In this document: positions 34,077 to 42,635 of the stretch, one piece after another
Numbering within the stretch: the stretch's first letter is position 1
Layout of the letters: every line of letters begins with the position of its first letter
The notes under the pieces: generated by a model
The model's database searches: none
Told to the model about the DNA's origin: nothing
The model's input: the letters and a program-made list of their open reading frames with translations, nothing else
Source of the DNA: Pseudomonas sp. 6D_7.1_Bac1
Lineage (GTDB): Bacteria > Pseudomonadota > Gammaproteobacteria > Pseudomonadales > Pseudomonadaceae
NCBI RefSeq assembly: GCF_025465945.1
Contig: NZ_JANLNW010000081.1
Coordinates: forward strand, 1 to 64,000
DNA: 64,000 nucleotides
Reading direction: 5' to 3'
Made by a program: the position numbers and the translations under genes

Positions 34077-34098
34077 GAGCGTTTGGTACAGAACGCTC
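34077..34098. promoter_or_regulatory. Operator-like inverted repeat upstream of the RND operon
   Basis: GAGCGTT (34077-34083) and AACGCTC (34092-34098) pair perfectly about an 8-base spacer TGGTACAG, itself nearly symmetric. It lies about 109 bp before the MFP start. A TATAGT hexamer (34057-34062) is close, but without a convincing -35. The gap 33897-34206 otherwise shows nothing recognisable, and no regulator gene is adjacent. Confidence 0.5.
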
Positions 34099-34206
34099 TT
34101 TCGGTGCCGAGCCCTGTTACAGCCATTGACGGCTGGTGTGTTGAGAAAGCCCTTTGTTTGACGCAGGGCTGTCGCATTGACTTGCAATGGAGGCGTCACA
34201 ATCATC

Positions 34207-35376
34207 ATGGTTATACCCCACGTCAATGTACCCTTGTTGCGGCTTGTATGGATTGTCACGGTGCTTTCAATATTGGCAGGCTGCGGAAAGTCTCCCAGCC
34301 CGCCTCCGTATGGCGAGGTCGAGGTGACCGTTGTGACGGTCGCTCAGCAAGATACGCCGGTTGACTTCGAATTTACCGCTCAAAGCCAGAGTTCGCATGA
34401 AGTAGAGATTCGCGCGCGCGTTGACGGTTTTCTCAACAAGCGGGTCTATACCGAAGGTCAGCCGGTTCAGGCAGGGCAAGTTCTTTTTCTGATGGACCCC
34501 AAGCCATTCGAGGCCGCGCTTCAGACGGCCAACGGTGAACTGGCACAGCAGCAGGCCCGGTACACCGTGGCCAAAGCGAACCTCGCCCGCGTCGTTCCTC
34601 TCGCGGCTCAAAATGCATTGAGCAAAAAGGATCTGGATGATGCGATTGGCAGCGAGCAACAGGCCAAGGCAGCTGTCATCGCCGCCCAAGGCCAGGTGCA
34701 GACTGCGCAATTGAATCTCAGCTATACAACCATCAAGTCCCCGATCAGCGGCGTGTCGAGTTTCGCCAGGTTGCAGGATGGCAGCTACGTGGCGGCGACC
34801 TCGGCAGGGCCGCTAACCTATGTGTACCAACTTGATCCGATGTGGGTCAATTTCAGCGTTTCTGAAAATGAGCTGCTGGGGTATCACAACCAAATCATCA
34901 ATGGGCAACTGCGATTCCCGGCGAACCAGGATTTTGAAGTCTCGCTGGAGCTTGCCGACGGCAGCTTGTTTCCTGCGCGCGGTCGCATCAACTTCAGCAA
35001 CCCGGCGTTCAGTTCACAGACCGGCACCTTTCTTGTACGAGCGGTGTTTGACAACCCCAAGGGCAGTCTTCGTCCAGGGCAGTTCGTGCGGGCACGGGTC
35101 TCTGGGGCCGTGCGGCCCAAGGCCATTCTGGTGCCGCAGCGCTCGGTGCAGCAGGGGGCGAAAGGGCATTTTGTCTGGGTCGTCGACAACGAGTCCAAGG
35201 CGCATCCACGAATGGTCGAGGTCGGCGCCTGGCATGGCGATGACTGGTTCATTACGGCGGGTCTTCAGCAGGGTGAGCGCGTGGTCGTCGATGGTGCAAT
35301 TCGAGTTGCCGCCAATGCGCAGGTGAAAATCATCACGGCCTCCGCTGAGGCAAAACCGACGGCGTCCGCTCAATGA
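34207..35376 (+). CDS. RND efflux periplasmic adaptor lipoprotein
   Basis: 389 residues from ATG 34207, with GGAGG 14 bases before it. Lipoprotein signal ends in LAGC. A barrel-sandwich domain with a helical hairpin follows (QARYTVAKANLARVVPLAAQNALSKKDLDDAIG). It has the beta-barrel and the membrane-proximal domains of MexA/AcrA type. It links the inner-membrane pump to the outer-membrane channel. Overlaps the RND gene by four bases (ATGA). A lone triplet of efflux genes with its own operator-like site suggests the pump is regulated from elsewhere. Confidence 0.93.
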   Translation: MVIPHVNVPLLRLVWIVTVLSILAGCGKSPSPPPYGEVEVTVVTVAQQDTPVDFEFTAQSQSSHEVEIRARVDGFLNKRVYTEGQPVQAGQVLFLMDPKPFEAALQTANGELAQQQARYTVAKANLARVVPLAAQNALSKKDLDDAIGSEQQAKAAVIAAQGQVQTAQLNLSYTTIKSPISGVSSFARLQDGSYVAATSAGPLTYVYQLDPMWVNFSVSENELLGYHNQIINGQLRFPANQDFEVSLELADGSLFPARGRINFSNPAFSSQTGTFLVRAVFDNPKGSLRPGQFVRARVSGAVRPKAILVPQRSVQQGAKGHFVWVVDNESKAHPRMVEVGAWHGDDWFITAGLQQGERVVVDGAIRVAANAQVKIITASAEAKPTASAQ

Positions 35377-38300
35377 GCATCTCTCATTTCTGTATAGACC
35401 GACCCATTTTCGCGGCTGTCATCTCGATCGTCATCACCCTCGGCGGCGCGGTGGCGATGTTCAATTTGCCCATCTCGCAATACCCCGACATTACGCCGCC
35501 GCAGATCACCATTTCTACCAACTATCCAGGCGCCAGTGCGGATGTGGTGGCGGATAACGTGGCCGCACCAATCGAGCAGCAGGTGAATGGCGCCGACAAC
35601 ATGATCTACATGAGCTCGTCGAGCTCATCGACAGGTAATTTGACGATCAATGCCTACTTCAAGATTGGCACCGACCCGCAACTGGCACAGGTGGACGTAC
35701 AGAACAGGGTGAACCTGGCGCTGCCGCAGCTACCTGCCTCGGTGCAGTCACAAGGTATCCAGGTACAAAAGAAATCGTCGGCATTCATGATGGTCGTGGC
35801 GATTTACTCGCCCACCAACCGATACGAATCAAACTACATCGCCAATTACGCCAATATTTATGTGCTCGATGCGTTGAAACGCATACCGGGCGCCAATCAG
35901 TCGAGCATCTTCGGGGCTCCTGACGCTGCCATGCGCATCTGGTTGAGGCCGGATCGTATGGCACAACTGGGTATCACGGCAGCGGACGTCCAGAGGGCGA
36001 TTGCCAATCAAAACCAGCAGTTTGCAGTTGGACGTATCGGTCAGTCTCCTACGGGTTCGCCGGTCGAGCAGTCATTTGCCGTGACGACCACAGGCAGGCT
36101 GAGCACGCCGACCGAGTTTGACTCAATCATCCTTCGCGCGGCGAACGGCGATGCGGCGACCGTACGGCTCAAGGACGTCGGACGGGCTGAGCTCGGACAA
36201 AAGGACTACTCGATTCGCAGTAAATTCCAAGGGTTGCCGGCGACGGTCATGGCCGTTTACCAGCAACCGGGTGCCAATGCCCTGGATGTATCGAAACAGG
36301 TGCGCGCAACGCTGGAAGAGATGAAAAAGTCCTTTCCGGAAGGCCTGGATTACAGCATCGCAATGGACACGACCGATTTCACCCGAGCGTCCATCTCCGA
36401 CGTTATCAAGACATTTTTTGAAGCGCTTGTGCTGGTTGTCATCGTTGTTTACGTGTTCCTGCAGAGCCTGCGTGCCACGTTGATTCCGGTTCTTGCTGTA
36501 CCGGTGTCGATCATCGGCACGTTCATGGGCATGCTTGCTTTGGGTTTCTCGATCAACATGCTGACGCTGTTCGGCATGGTGCTTGCCATTGGCATTGTGG
36601 TGGATGACGCGATCGTCGTGATCGAAAACGTCGAGCGCAATATGAATGTCCATAAGCTGAGCCCGAAAGAGGCCGCAAAGAGAGCGATGGACGAAGTCTC
36701 GGGGCCGGTCGTAGCCATTGTGCTTGTGCTGTGCGCGGTGTTTGTGCCGGTTGCGTTCCTCGGCGGTATCACCGGACAACTCTACAAGCAGTTCGCGATC
36801 ACCATTGCGATTTCGGTGGTGCTCTCCGGGATTGTTGCGCTCACGCTTTCACCAGCGCTGGCAGCCTTGCTGTTAAAGCCAGGGCATGCTGAAAAGCGCG
36901 GTTTCTTCAAATGGTTCGATAGTGTTTTTGAGCGCGGGACCGCGGGTTATACGCGCATGGTCAAGCTTGTGATCAAACGCTTCGCAATGGCGTTGTTGTT
37001 GTTCGTCGCGATGATCGTACTGGCCGTGATTATGATGAGGTCGATCCCGACCTCGTTCCTGCCGCCGGAGGATCAAGGTTACCTGCTTGGCGCTGTCATC
37101 ATGCCGGATGCGGCAAGCCTGGACCGCACCGGTGAAGTCAGCCAGCATGTCACCGATTTTTTCATGAAGCAGGATGCCGTCAGCAGCATCACGGTGGTCG
37201 ACGGCTATAGCCTGCTCGATAGCCAGAACAAGAACAACGCGTCGACATTCTTTGTGGGGCTGAAAAGTTTCGACGAACGCTACACGGCCGCGAACGCCAG
37301 AGCGCAGAATGCCCGCGCCGTGATGCTTGAAACCTATCGGGAACTGTCCAGGGTGAAGGAAGGGGTCATTATTCCCGTAAACCCTCCATCGATTCCAGGA
37401 CTCGGCACCACGGGAGGCACGGAAATCTGGATTCAGGGCAGTGGTGACGGGACCATTGCGCAACTGGCCGCTGTGGTGACGGACTTCGTTGCCAGGGCGA
37501 AACAACGGCCGGAGCTCTCGGGTGTCACCTCTACGTTCAATGCGTCGGCCCAGCAACTGCTGGTCACGGTGGACCGTGACAAGTCGCAAGCACTGGGTGT
37601 CCCGGTCGAGGATGTGTACAGCGCCATGCAGATGATGTTCGGCTCGATGTATGTCTCGCAGTTCAGCCAATCGAGTCGACTGTGGGAGGTCATTGTCCAG
37701 GCGGAGCCTTCGTATCGCCTCAACCCCGAGAGTTTGAATCAGATATTCGTGCGTAGCACGTCCGGCAGTATGGTTCCACTCAAGGCGATTGCATCCTACA
37801 AATTTGTCACGGGTCCTGATCTGGTCACGCGCTTCAACAACTTTCCTGCGGTCAAGGTCACAGCGAACGCAGCGCCAGGCTACAGCTCGGGCCAAGTCAT
37901 CAGCGCCCTCGAAGAGGCGGCTCAACAGGTGATACCGCCCGGCTATGCCATTGGCTGGAGCGGTGAGGCCTATGAAGCACGGCAATCAGGAGGAACTTCA
38001 GGCCTGGTGTTCGTCTTCGGCATCGTCATGGTGTTCCTGATTCTGGCGGCGCAGTACGAGAAGTGGAGTTTGCCCGTCGGCGTGTTGATGGCCGTGCCTT
38101 TCGCGCTGTTTGGGGCATTGCTCGCCATTCTTCTGCGCGGTCTTGAGAACGATGTCTACTTCCAGATCGGCCTGACGATGCTGGTTGCGCTAGCGGCAAA
38201 GAATGCGATTTTGATCTTCGAGTTTGCGGTGTTGAACCGGGAACAGGGCTTGTCACCCTACGATGCAGCCGTCATGGCGGCGACCGAACGCCTTCGCCCC

Positions 38301-38609
38301 ATCGTGATGACGTCATTGGCCTTTATCCTCGGTTGTGTGCCACTCGCCATTGCGGTGGGGGCATCGGCAAACAGCAGGCACTCCATTGGCACGGGCGTCA
38401 TCGGCGGGATGCTCGGTGCGACGGTCATCGCGGTGTTCTTCATCCCCATGTTCTTCTATGTGCTTGAGTCAATGTCAGAGCGTAGGGCCGGAGCCAAAAA
38501 ACAGCCCGACCCGCACGATGGTACGCCGGACGTTGAGCATTCGCCTTTGTCTGCTTCAGAGGCAAGTATCACGGCATCTCCACTGTCGACCAAACCAAGG
38601 GGTGAATGA
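35373..38609 (+). CDS. RND multidrug efflux permease (HAE-1 family)
   Basis: 1078 residues, within the normal range. Helix 1 (IFAAVISIVITLGGAVAMFNLP) is followed by a large periplasmic loop. The proton-relay residues are intact: GIVVDDAIVVIEN in helix 4 and AAKNAILIFEF in helix 10. The C-terminal tail is hydrophilic (about 40 residues). Close to MexF/BpeF/AcrB types, but I cannot name the subgroup. Translation is coupled to the adaptor and to the outer-membrane factor whose start follows by one base. Confidence 0.95.
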   Translation: MSISHFCIDRPIFAAVISIVITLGGAVAMFNLPISQYPDITPPQITISTNYPGASADVVADNVAAPIEQQVNGADNMIYMSSSSSSTGNLTINAYFKIGTDPQLAQVDVQNRVNLALPQLPASVQSQGIQVQKKSSAFMMVVAIYSPTNRYESNYIANYANIYVLDALKRIPGANQSSIFGAPDAAMRIWLRPDRMAQLGITAADVQRAIANQNQQFAVGRIGQSPTGSPVEQSFAVTTTGRLSTPTEFDSIILRAANGDAATVRLKDVGRAELGQKDYSIRSKFQGLPATVMAVYQQPGANALDVSKQVRATLEEMKKSFPEGLDYSIAMDTTDFTRASISDVIKTFFEALVLVVIVVYVFLQSLRATLIPVLAVPVSIIGTFMGMLALGFSINMLTLFGMVLAIGIVVDDAIVVIENVERNMNVHKLSPKEAAKRAMDEVSGPVVAIVLVLCAVFVPVAFLGGITGQLYKQFAITIAISVVLSGIVALTLSPALAALLLKPGHAEKRGFFKWFDSVFERGTAGYTRMVKLVIKRFAMALLLFVAMIVLAVIMMRSIPTSFLPPEDQGYLLGAVIMPDAASLDRTGEVSQHVTDFFMKQDAVSSITVVDGYSLLDSQNKNNASTFFVGLKSFDERYTAANARAQNARAVMLETYRELSRVKEGVIIPVNPPSIPGLGTTGGTEIWIQGSGDGTIAQLAAVVTDFVARAKQRPELSGVTSTFNASAQQLLVTVDRDKSQALGVPVEDVYSAMQMMFGSMYVSQFSQSSRLWEVIVQAEPSYRLNPESLNQIFVRSTSGSMVPLKAIASYKFVTGPDLVTRFNNFPAVKVTANAAPGYSSGQVISALEEAAQQVIPPGYAIGWSGEAYEARQSGGTSGLVFVFGIVMVFLILAAQYEKWSLPVGVLMAVPFALFGALLAILLRGLENDVYFQIGLTMLVALAAKNAILIFEFAVLNREQGLSPYDAAVMAATERLRPIVMTSLAFILGCVPLAIAVGASANSRHSIGTGVIGGMLGATVIAVFFIPMFFYVLESMSERRAGAKKQPDPHDGTPDVEHSPLSASEASITASPLSTKPRGE

Positions 38610-38610
38610 C

Positions 38611-40062
38611 GTGCGCACGCCTTGGTCTTTACTCTCACTGGTTCTTGCCCTTGGATTGAGCGGCTGTGTCCTGGGGCCCGACTATGCGCGACCCAAAATA
38701 GATTCACCGCAGTCGTTTCGCTTTGAGCAGAAGGATGCCTCAAGCCTGGCCAACAATGCCTGGTGGGAACAGTTTCATGACCCGGTGCTGAATAAATTGA
38801 TCGCCGTGGCGCTCCAGGAAAACAAGGATGTGAGGATTGCCGCGGCACGTGTGGACCAGTTTCGTGGCCAGTTCGAAACCACTCGATCCCAGTTGTTTCC
38901 ACAAGTGAGCGCAGGAGCCAGCGCAGAGCGACAACGTGCCTCGCAGGCGGGGCCGCAACCGCTGCCATCGGGTGTTGGTCCGACCTTCAACCAGTACCAG
39001 GCCAGTTTGTCGGTCGCCTGGGAACTCGATCTTTTTGGCCGGCTACGGCGGCAGACGGAGGCGGCCAATGCAAACCTGTTGGCGAGTGAAGCGGGGCGCC
39101 GTGGGACCATTCTGGCGCTGGTGGCATCCGTTGCGTCTTCATACATCAACTTGCGTGATCTCGACCGGCAGCTCGCAATCATCGATGCAACGGTTGCAAG
39201 CCGCGCTGATGCCGTAAAGGTCTTTACACAGCGTTTTTCAGGAGGCGCCGTGTCTCAGATGGAACTGGCACAAAGTCAGTCTGAGTACGAGGCCGCGCTG
39301 GCGACGAAACCGCAGATCCAGATTCAGATTGCGCTACAGGAAAGCGCGCTATCGGTGTTGCTCGGTCGCAATCCTGGTCCCATTCTACGCGGTCGTGAAC
39401 TGGCTGAATTGTCCCCTCCGGTGGTGCCGGGAGGGCTGCCTTCCGACCTGCTTGAGCGTCGCCCTGATCTGGTAGCGGCCGAGCAGAATCTTGTTGCCGC
39501 GAACGCACTGATTGGTGCCGCACGCGCAGAATACTTCCCATCGATATCACTCACGGGACTGTTGGGTTCATTGAGTGGGGAGTCTTCGAAGCTGTTCACG
39601 GGGCCGGCGCGTGTCTGGTCATATGCGGCGAATTTAGGGGTGCCGATCTTTACCGCAGGAGGTATCGCTGGTCAGGTGAAACAAGCAGAAGCACAGCAGC
39701 AGCAAGCATTATTTGAGTACCAGAAAGCGATTCAGGTCGCGTTTCAGGAAGTCGACGACACGCTCATTACGCTGCAGAAGTCCCGCGAGCAACTCGTCAC
39801 GCAGAACCGTCAGGTCGACGCATTAGGCACTTACGCGCGGCTTGCGCGTTTACGTTTTGATGGGGGGTATACAAGTTACATCGAAGTGCTTGATGCCGAG
39901 CGCAGTTTGTTTAGCGCGCAATTGAGTTACACCCAGACCCAGGGTGCCGTATTCGTGTCACTCGTCAATCTCTATAAGGCCATGGGGGGCGGGTGGGTCG
40001 TCGAAGCGGAGCGCATGACCTACAACGATTTGCAGCAAGGTGGGAGTAATAGTCTTCCATGA
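38611..40062 (+). CDS. RND outer-membrane factor lipoprotein (OprM/OprN type)
   Basis: 483 residues from a GTG at 38611, one base after the RND stop and preceded by AAGGGG. The frame to 38335 lies inside the RND gene and is a shadow. Lipoprotein signal ends LGLSGC. Two TolC-type halves follow, each with the typical WELDLFGRLRRQTEAA and LDAERSLFSAQLSYTQTQG segments. It forms a trimeric outer-membrane channel for the pump. A terminator-like hairpin follows at 40127. Confidence 0.92.
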   Translation: MRTPWSLLSLVLALGLSGCVLGPDYARPKIDSPQSFRFEQKDASSLANNAWWEQFHDPVLNKLIAVALQENKDVRIAAARVDQFRGQFETTRSQLFPQVSAGASAERQRASQAGPQPLPSGVGPTFNQYQASLSVAWELDLFGRLRRQTEAANANLLASEAGRRGTILALVASVASSYINLRDLDRQLAIIDATVASRADAVKVFTQRFSGGAVSQMELAQSQSEYEAALATKPQIQIQIALQESALSVLLGRNPGPILRGRELAELSPPVVPGGLPSDLLERRPDLVAAEQNLVAANALIGAARAEYFPSISLTGLLGSLSGESSKLFTGPARVWSYAANLGVPIFTAGGIAGQVKQAEAQQQQALFEYQKAIQVAFQEVDDTLITLQKSREQLVTQNRQVDALGTYARLARLRFDGGYTSYIEVLDAERSLFSAQLSYTQTQGAVFVSLVNLYKAMGGGWVVEAERMTYNDLQQGGSNSLP

Positions 40063-40126
40063 TGAGCTACCAGGCTTCACCGCATGGAGCGAGCAGATTC
40101 GGAGCTTCGCGACCCTGACAGCAGAA

Positions 40127-40160
40127 ACAAAAAAGGCCAGCTAAGCGCTGGCCTTTTTTG
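40127..40160. terminator. Rho-independent terminator
   Basis: AAAAAAGGCCAGC-TAA-GCGCTGGCCTTTTTT-type hairpin on A and T tracts on each side. It can stop both the rightward efflux operon and the leftward tRNA-Asn. Confidence 0.85.
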
Positions 40161-40169
40161 TTCATTTTC

Positions 40170-40245
<76 letters not shown>

Positions 40246-40497
40246 ATGCGACGTATGTTACTGATTAAGAAGGACAAGTCAAGCGTGGATTGCTCGAATG
40301 GCACATTTTTAGCTGAGCGGTGAAGATTCCTGGGTGAGAAGGGCGCTGTCAGCCATTGGCGGTTACCAGAATCGTGGCAGAGGTCTACCATGGCCCCCCG
40401 GAAGTGGTTTCACGCGCTACCGGCCCTCAGCCGAAAAGGTACGCGTCATGACTCACCCATCACTGTTCACTGCTTCCCTGCTGCGCGAGGTGTTCGT

Positions 40498-40731
40498 ATG
40501 AGCATCGCGCAGATCAGCCTGCCCAAAGGTGTCGGGCCGCATGCGGAGAAACTCTTCGACGCGATTACTCAGGCGAGCACCGCGGATGAACTGAATCGCG
40601 CTGGCGGCAAGGCCGAAGGGTTTGTGCTGGGGCTGGAAAGCACCAAGGCGATTAAAAGCCAGGTTGCCGAATCGCTGTATGTGGCTTATGACGACGCCGC
40701 CAGTCAGCGCTCGGCTGAGCTGGTGGGCTGA
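40498..40731 (+). CDS. Hypothetical small protein
   Basis: 77 residues, soluble (SIAQISLPKGVGPHAEKLFDAITQASTADELNRAGGKAEGFVLGLESTKAIK). No family recognised. The ATG is near a weak ribosome binding site (CGAGGTG). An earlier in-frame start at 40390 would add a stretch unlike any protein segment. It converges on a small membrane-protein gene with 6 bp between the stops. Confidence 0.6.
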   Translation: MSIAQISLPKGVGPHAEKLFDAITQASTADELNRAGGKAEGFVLGLESTKAIKSQVAESLYVAYDDAASQRSAELVG

Positions 40732-40737
40732 TCGACC

Positions 40738-40941
40738 TTAACCGCCGAAGGTAAAGGTGCCGAGCAAGAACTTGGCATACAGTGCCGTGGCGGCCAGTTG
40801 CACCAGCCACAGGGCCAGGCCGCCGAGAAACACGCCCAAGGCAACCTGCCAGACCAGCCCGCTGCTGCGTTTGGCCTGGTTGCGTGGTACGAAGTGGTCC
40901 AGCTCTTCATCGCGGTCAGCGCGTAAATCATCGTTTTTCAT
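40738..40941 (-). CDS. Small single-helix membrane protein
   Basis: 67 residues. Charged N-terminus (MKNDDLRADRDEELDHFVPRNQAKRSSG), then one hydrophobic helix (LVWQVALGVFLGGLALWLVQLAATALYAKFLLG). No family recognised, but the arrangement is clear and codons are genome-like. Cytoplasmic N-terminus is likely. Confidence 0.65.
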   Translation of the reverse strand: MKNDDLRADRDEELDHFVPRNQAKRSSGLVWQVALGVFLGGLALWLVQLAATALYAKFLLGTFTFGG

Positions 40942-41029
40942 ATCGGTTCTCTGAAGTATCGGAAATACGCAGTATGTGTGCAGTCTAGAGTGCTCGTTCG
41001 CAGTGTTGATTATTATCTGCTCGCCAACG

Positions 41030-41059
41030 AAAAGGGGAAGCCAATCGGCTTCCCCTTTT
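41030..41059. terminator. Rho-independent terminator
   Basis: AAAAGGGGAAGCC-AATC-GGCTTCCCCTTTT, a perfect 13-bp stem. On the minus strand it ends the aminotransferase gene. Confidence 0.9.
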
Positions 41060-41075
41060 CTGTCGCGCGTGTGGC

Positions 41076-42272
41076 TTAGATCACCTGAACGATGGCCTTG
41101 GTCACTGCGTCGATGTTGTTCTGGTTCAGCGCGGCCACGCAGATGCGGCCGGTGTCCAGGGCGTAGATGCCGAACTCGTTGCGCAGACGGGTCACTTGCT
41201 CAACCGTCAGGCCGGAGTACGAGAACATGCCGCGTTGACGACCGACGAAGCTGAAGTCGCGCTCAGGCGCGTTTTTCGCCAGCAGATCGACCATCTGCGT
41301 GCGCATGCCGCGAATGCGCAGACGCATTTCGGCCAGTTCCTGTTCCCACTGGGCGCGCAGCTCAGGGCTGTTCAGCACGGCGGCAACGATGGCTGCGCCG
41401 TGGGTCGGCGGGTTGGAGTAGTTGGTGCGGATTACGCGTTTGACTTGCGACAGTACGCGAGCGCTTTCTTCTTTCGATTCGCTGACGATCGACAGCGCGC
41501 CAACACGTTCGCCGTACAGCGAGAACGATTTGGAGAACGAGCTGGATACAAAGAAGTCCAGGCCCGACTCGGCGAACAGGCGCACAGCGGCGGCGTCTTC
41601 GTCGATGCCGTCGCCAAAGCCCTGGTAGGCCATGTCGAGGAACGGTACGAGGTTTTTCGCCTTGACCACGTCCAGCACGTTGTTCCAGTCCGCCGGGCTG
41701 AGGTCGACACCCGTCGGGTTGTGGCAGCACGCGTGCAGCACAACGATCGAGCCGGCCGGCAGGGCGTTCAGGTCTTCCAGCAGGCCAGCGCGGTTCACGT
41801 CGTGAGTTGCGGCGTCGTAGTAGCGGTAGTTCTGCACCGGGAAACCGGCGGTTTCGAACAGTGCGCGGTGGTTTTCCCAGCTCGGGTCGCTGATCGCAAC
41901 GACGGCGTTTGGCAGCAGTTGCTTGAGGAAGTCAGCGCCGATTTTCAGAGCGCCAGTACCGCCGACGGACTGAGTCGTGACAACCCGGCCAGCGGCGAGC
42001 AGTGGCGAGTCTTTACCGAACAGCAGCTTTTGCACGGCCTGGTCGTAGGCCGCAATGCCGTCGATCGGCAGGTAGCCACGGGAAGCATGTTGAGCAGCGC
42101 GAATTGTCTCGGCTTCGACAACGGCTCGCAGGAGTGGAATTCGCCCCTCCTCGTTGCAATAAACACCGACCCCCAGGTTGACCTTGTCGGTACGGGTATC
42201 GGCGTTGAATGCTTCGTTGAGGCCCAGGATTGGATCGCGTGGTGCCATTTCGACAGCGGAGAACAGGCTCAT
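41076..42272 (-). CDS. tyrB: Aromatic/aspartate aminotransferase (class I, PLP-dependent)
   Basis: 398 residues, full length. It begins MSLFSAVEMAPRDPILGLNEAFNADTRTDKVNLGVGVY, the Asp/Tyr aminotransferase opening. The PLP lysine lies in SSSFSKSFSLYGERVG and the conserved substrate-binding arginine in the C-terminal domain. In P. aeruginosa the homologous gene next to uvrB encodes an aromatic amino-acid aminotransferase, so the function is probably tyrosine/phenylalanine/aspartate transamination. It is divergent from uvrB. Confidence 0.9.
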   Translation of the reverse strand: MSLFSAVEMAPRDPILGLNEAFNADTRTDKVNLGVGVYCNEEGRIPLLRAVVEAETIRAAQHASRGYLPIDGIAAYDQAVQKLLFGKDSPLLAAGRVVTTQSVGGTGALKIGADFLKQLLPNAVVAISDPSWENHRALFETAGFPVQNYRYYDAATHDVNRAGLLEDLNALPAGSIVVLHACCHNPTGVDLSPADWNNVLDVVKAKNLVPFLDMAYQGFGDGIDEDAAAVRLFAESGLDFFVSSSFSKSFSLYGERVGALSIVSESKEESARVLSQVKRVIRTNYSNPPTHGAAIVAAVLNSPELRAQWEQELAEMRLRIRGMRTQMVDLLAKNAPERDFSFVGRQRGMFSYSGLTVEQVTRLRNEFGIYALDTGRICVAALNQNNIDAVTKAIVQVI

Positions 42273-42635
42273 TATTGCGGCGGCTCTGAATGGAATGTGG
42301 AGGGACGTGTGGCGCTCCAGCCGAATGCACTAGAGCGGTGCACAAACGGGGAGCTAGTATAGAGGCCATCATCGGGCACGGCGACAGGCGTTTCGGCTTT
42401 TCGGGCAAGTTTTTCGGATTATTTTTCGGCTGTTAGTCTTATTGTCACGTCTATGGCTTAGGGGCATGTAGGACGTTTGCCTTGAAACTAGAGGTATTCG
42501 GCACCACATCAACGGTTATCATGATTTTTCCCAGCGACATTTGTCGTGAGCGGTCTTCACCGTTCTGGCGCGTCTGCCCGCGCCAGAGTGACCCCCTCCG
42601 AGGAAACTCCCTCCTTGGAAACCAAGAGGTACGTT
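42273..42635. other. Intergenic region between tyrB and uvrB
   Basis: 363 bases without a gene. It must carry both promoters, but I find no convincing -35/-10 pair and no LexA box (CTGT-N8-ACAG). An in-frame upstream extension of uvrB (from 42546) has no support. Confidence 0.6.
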
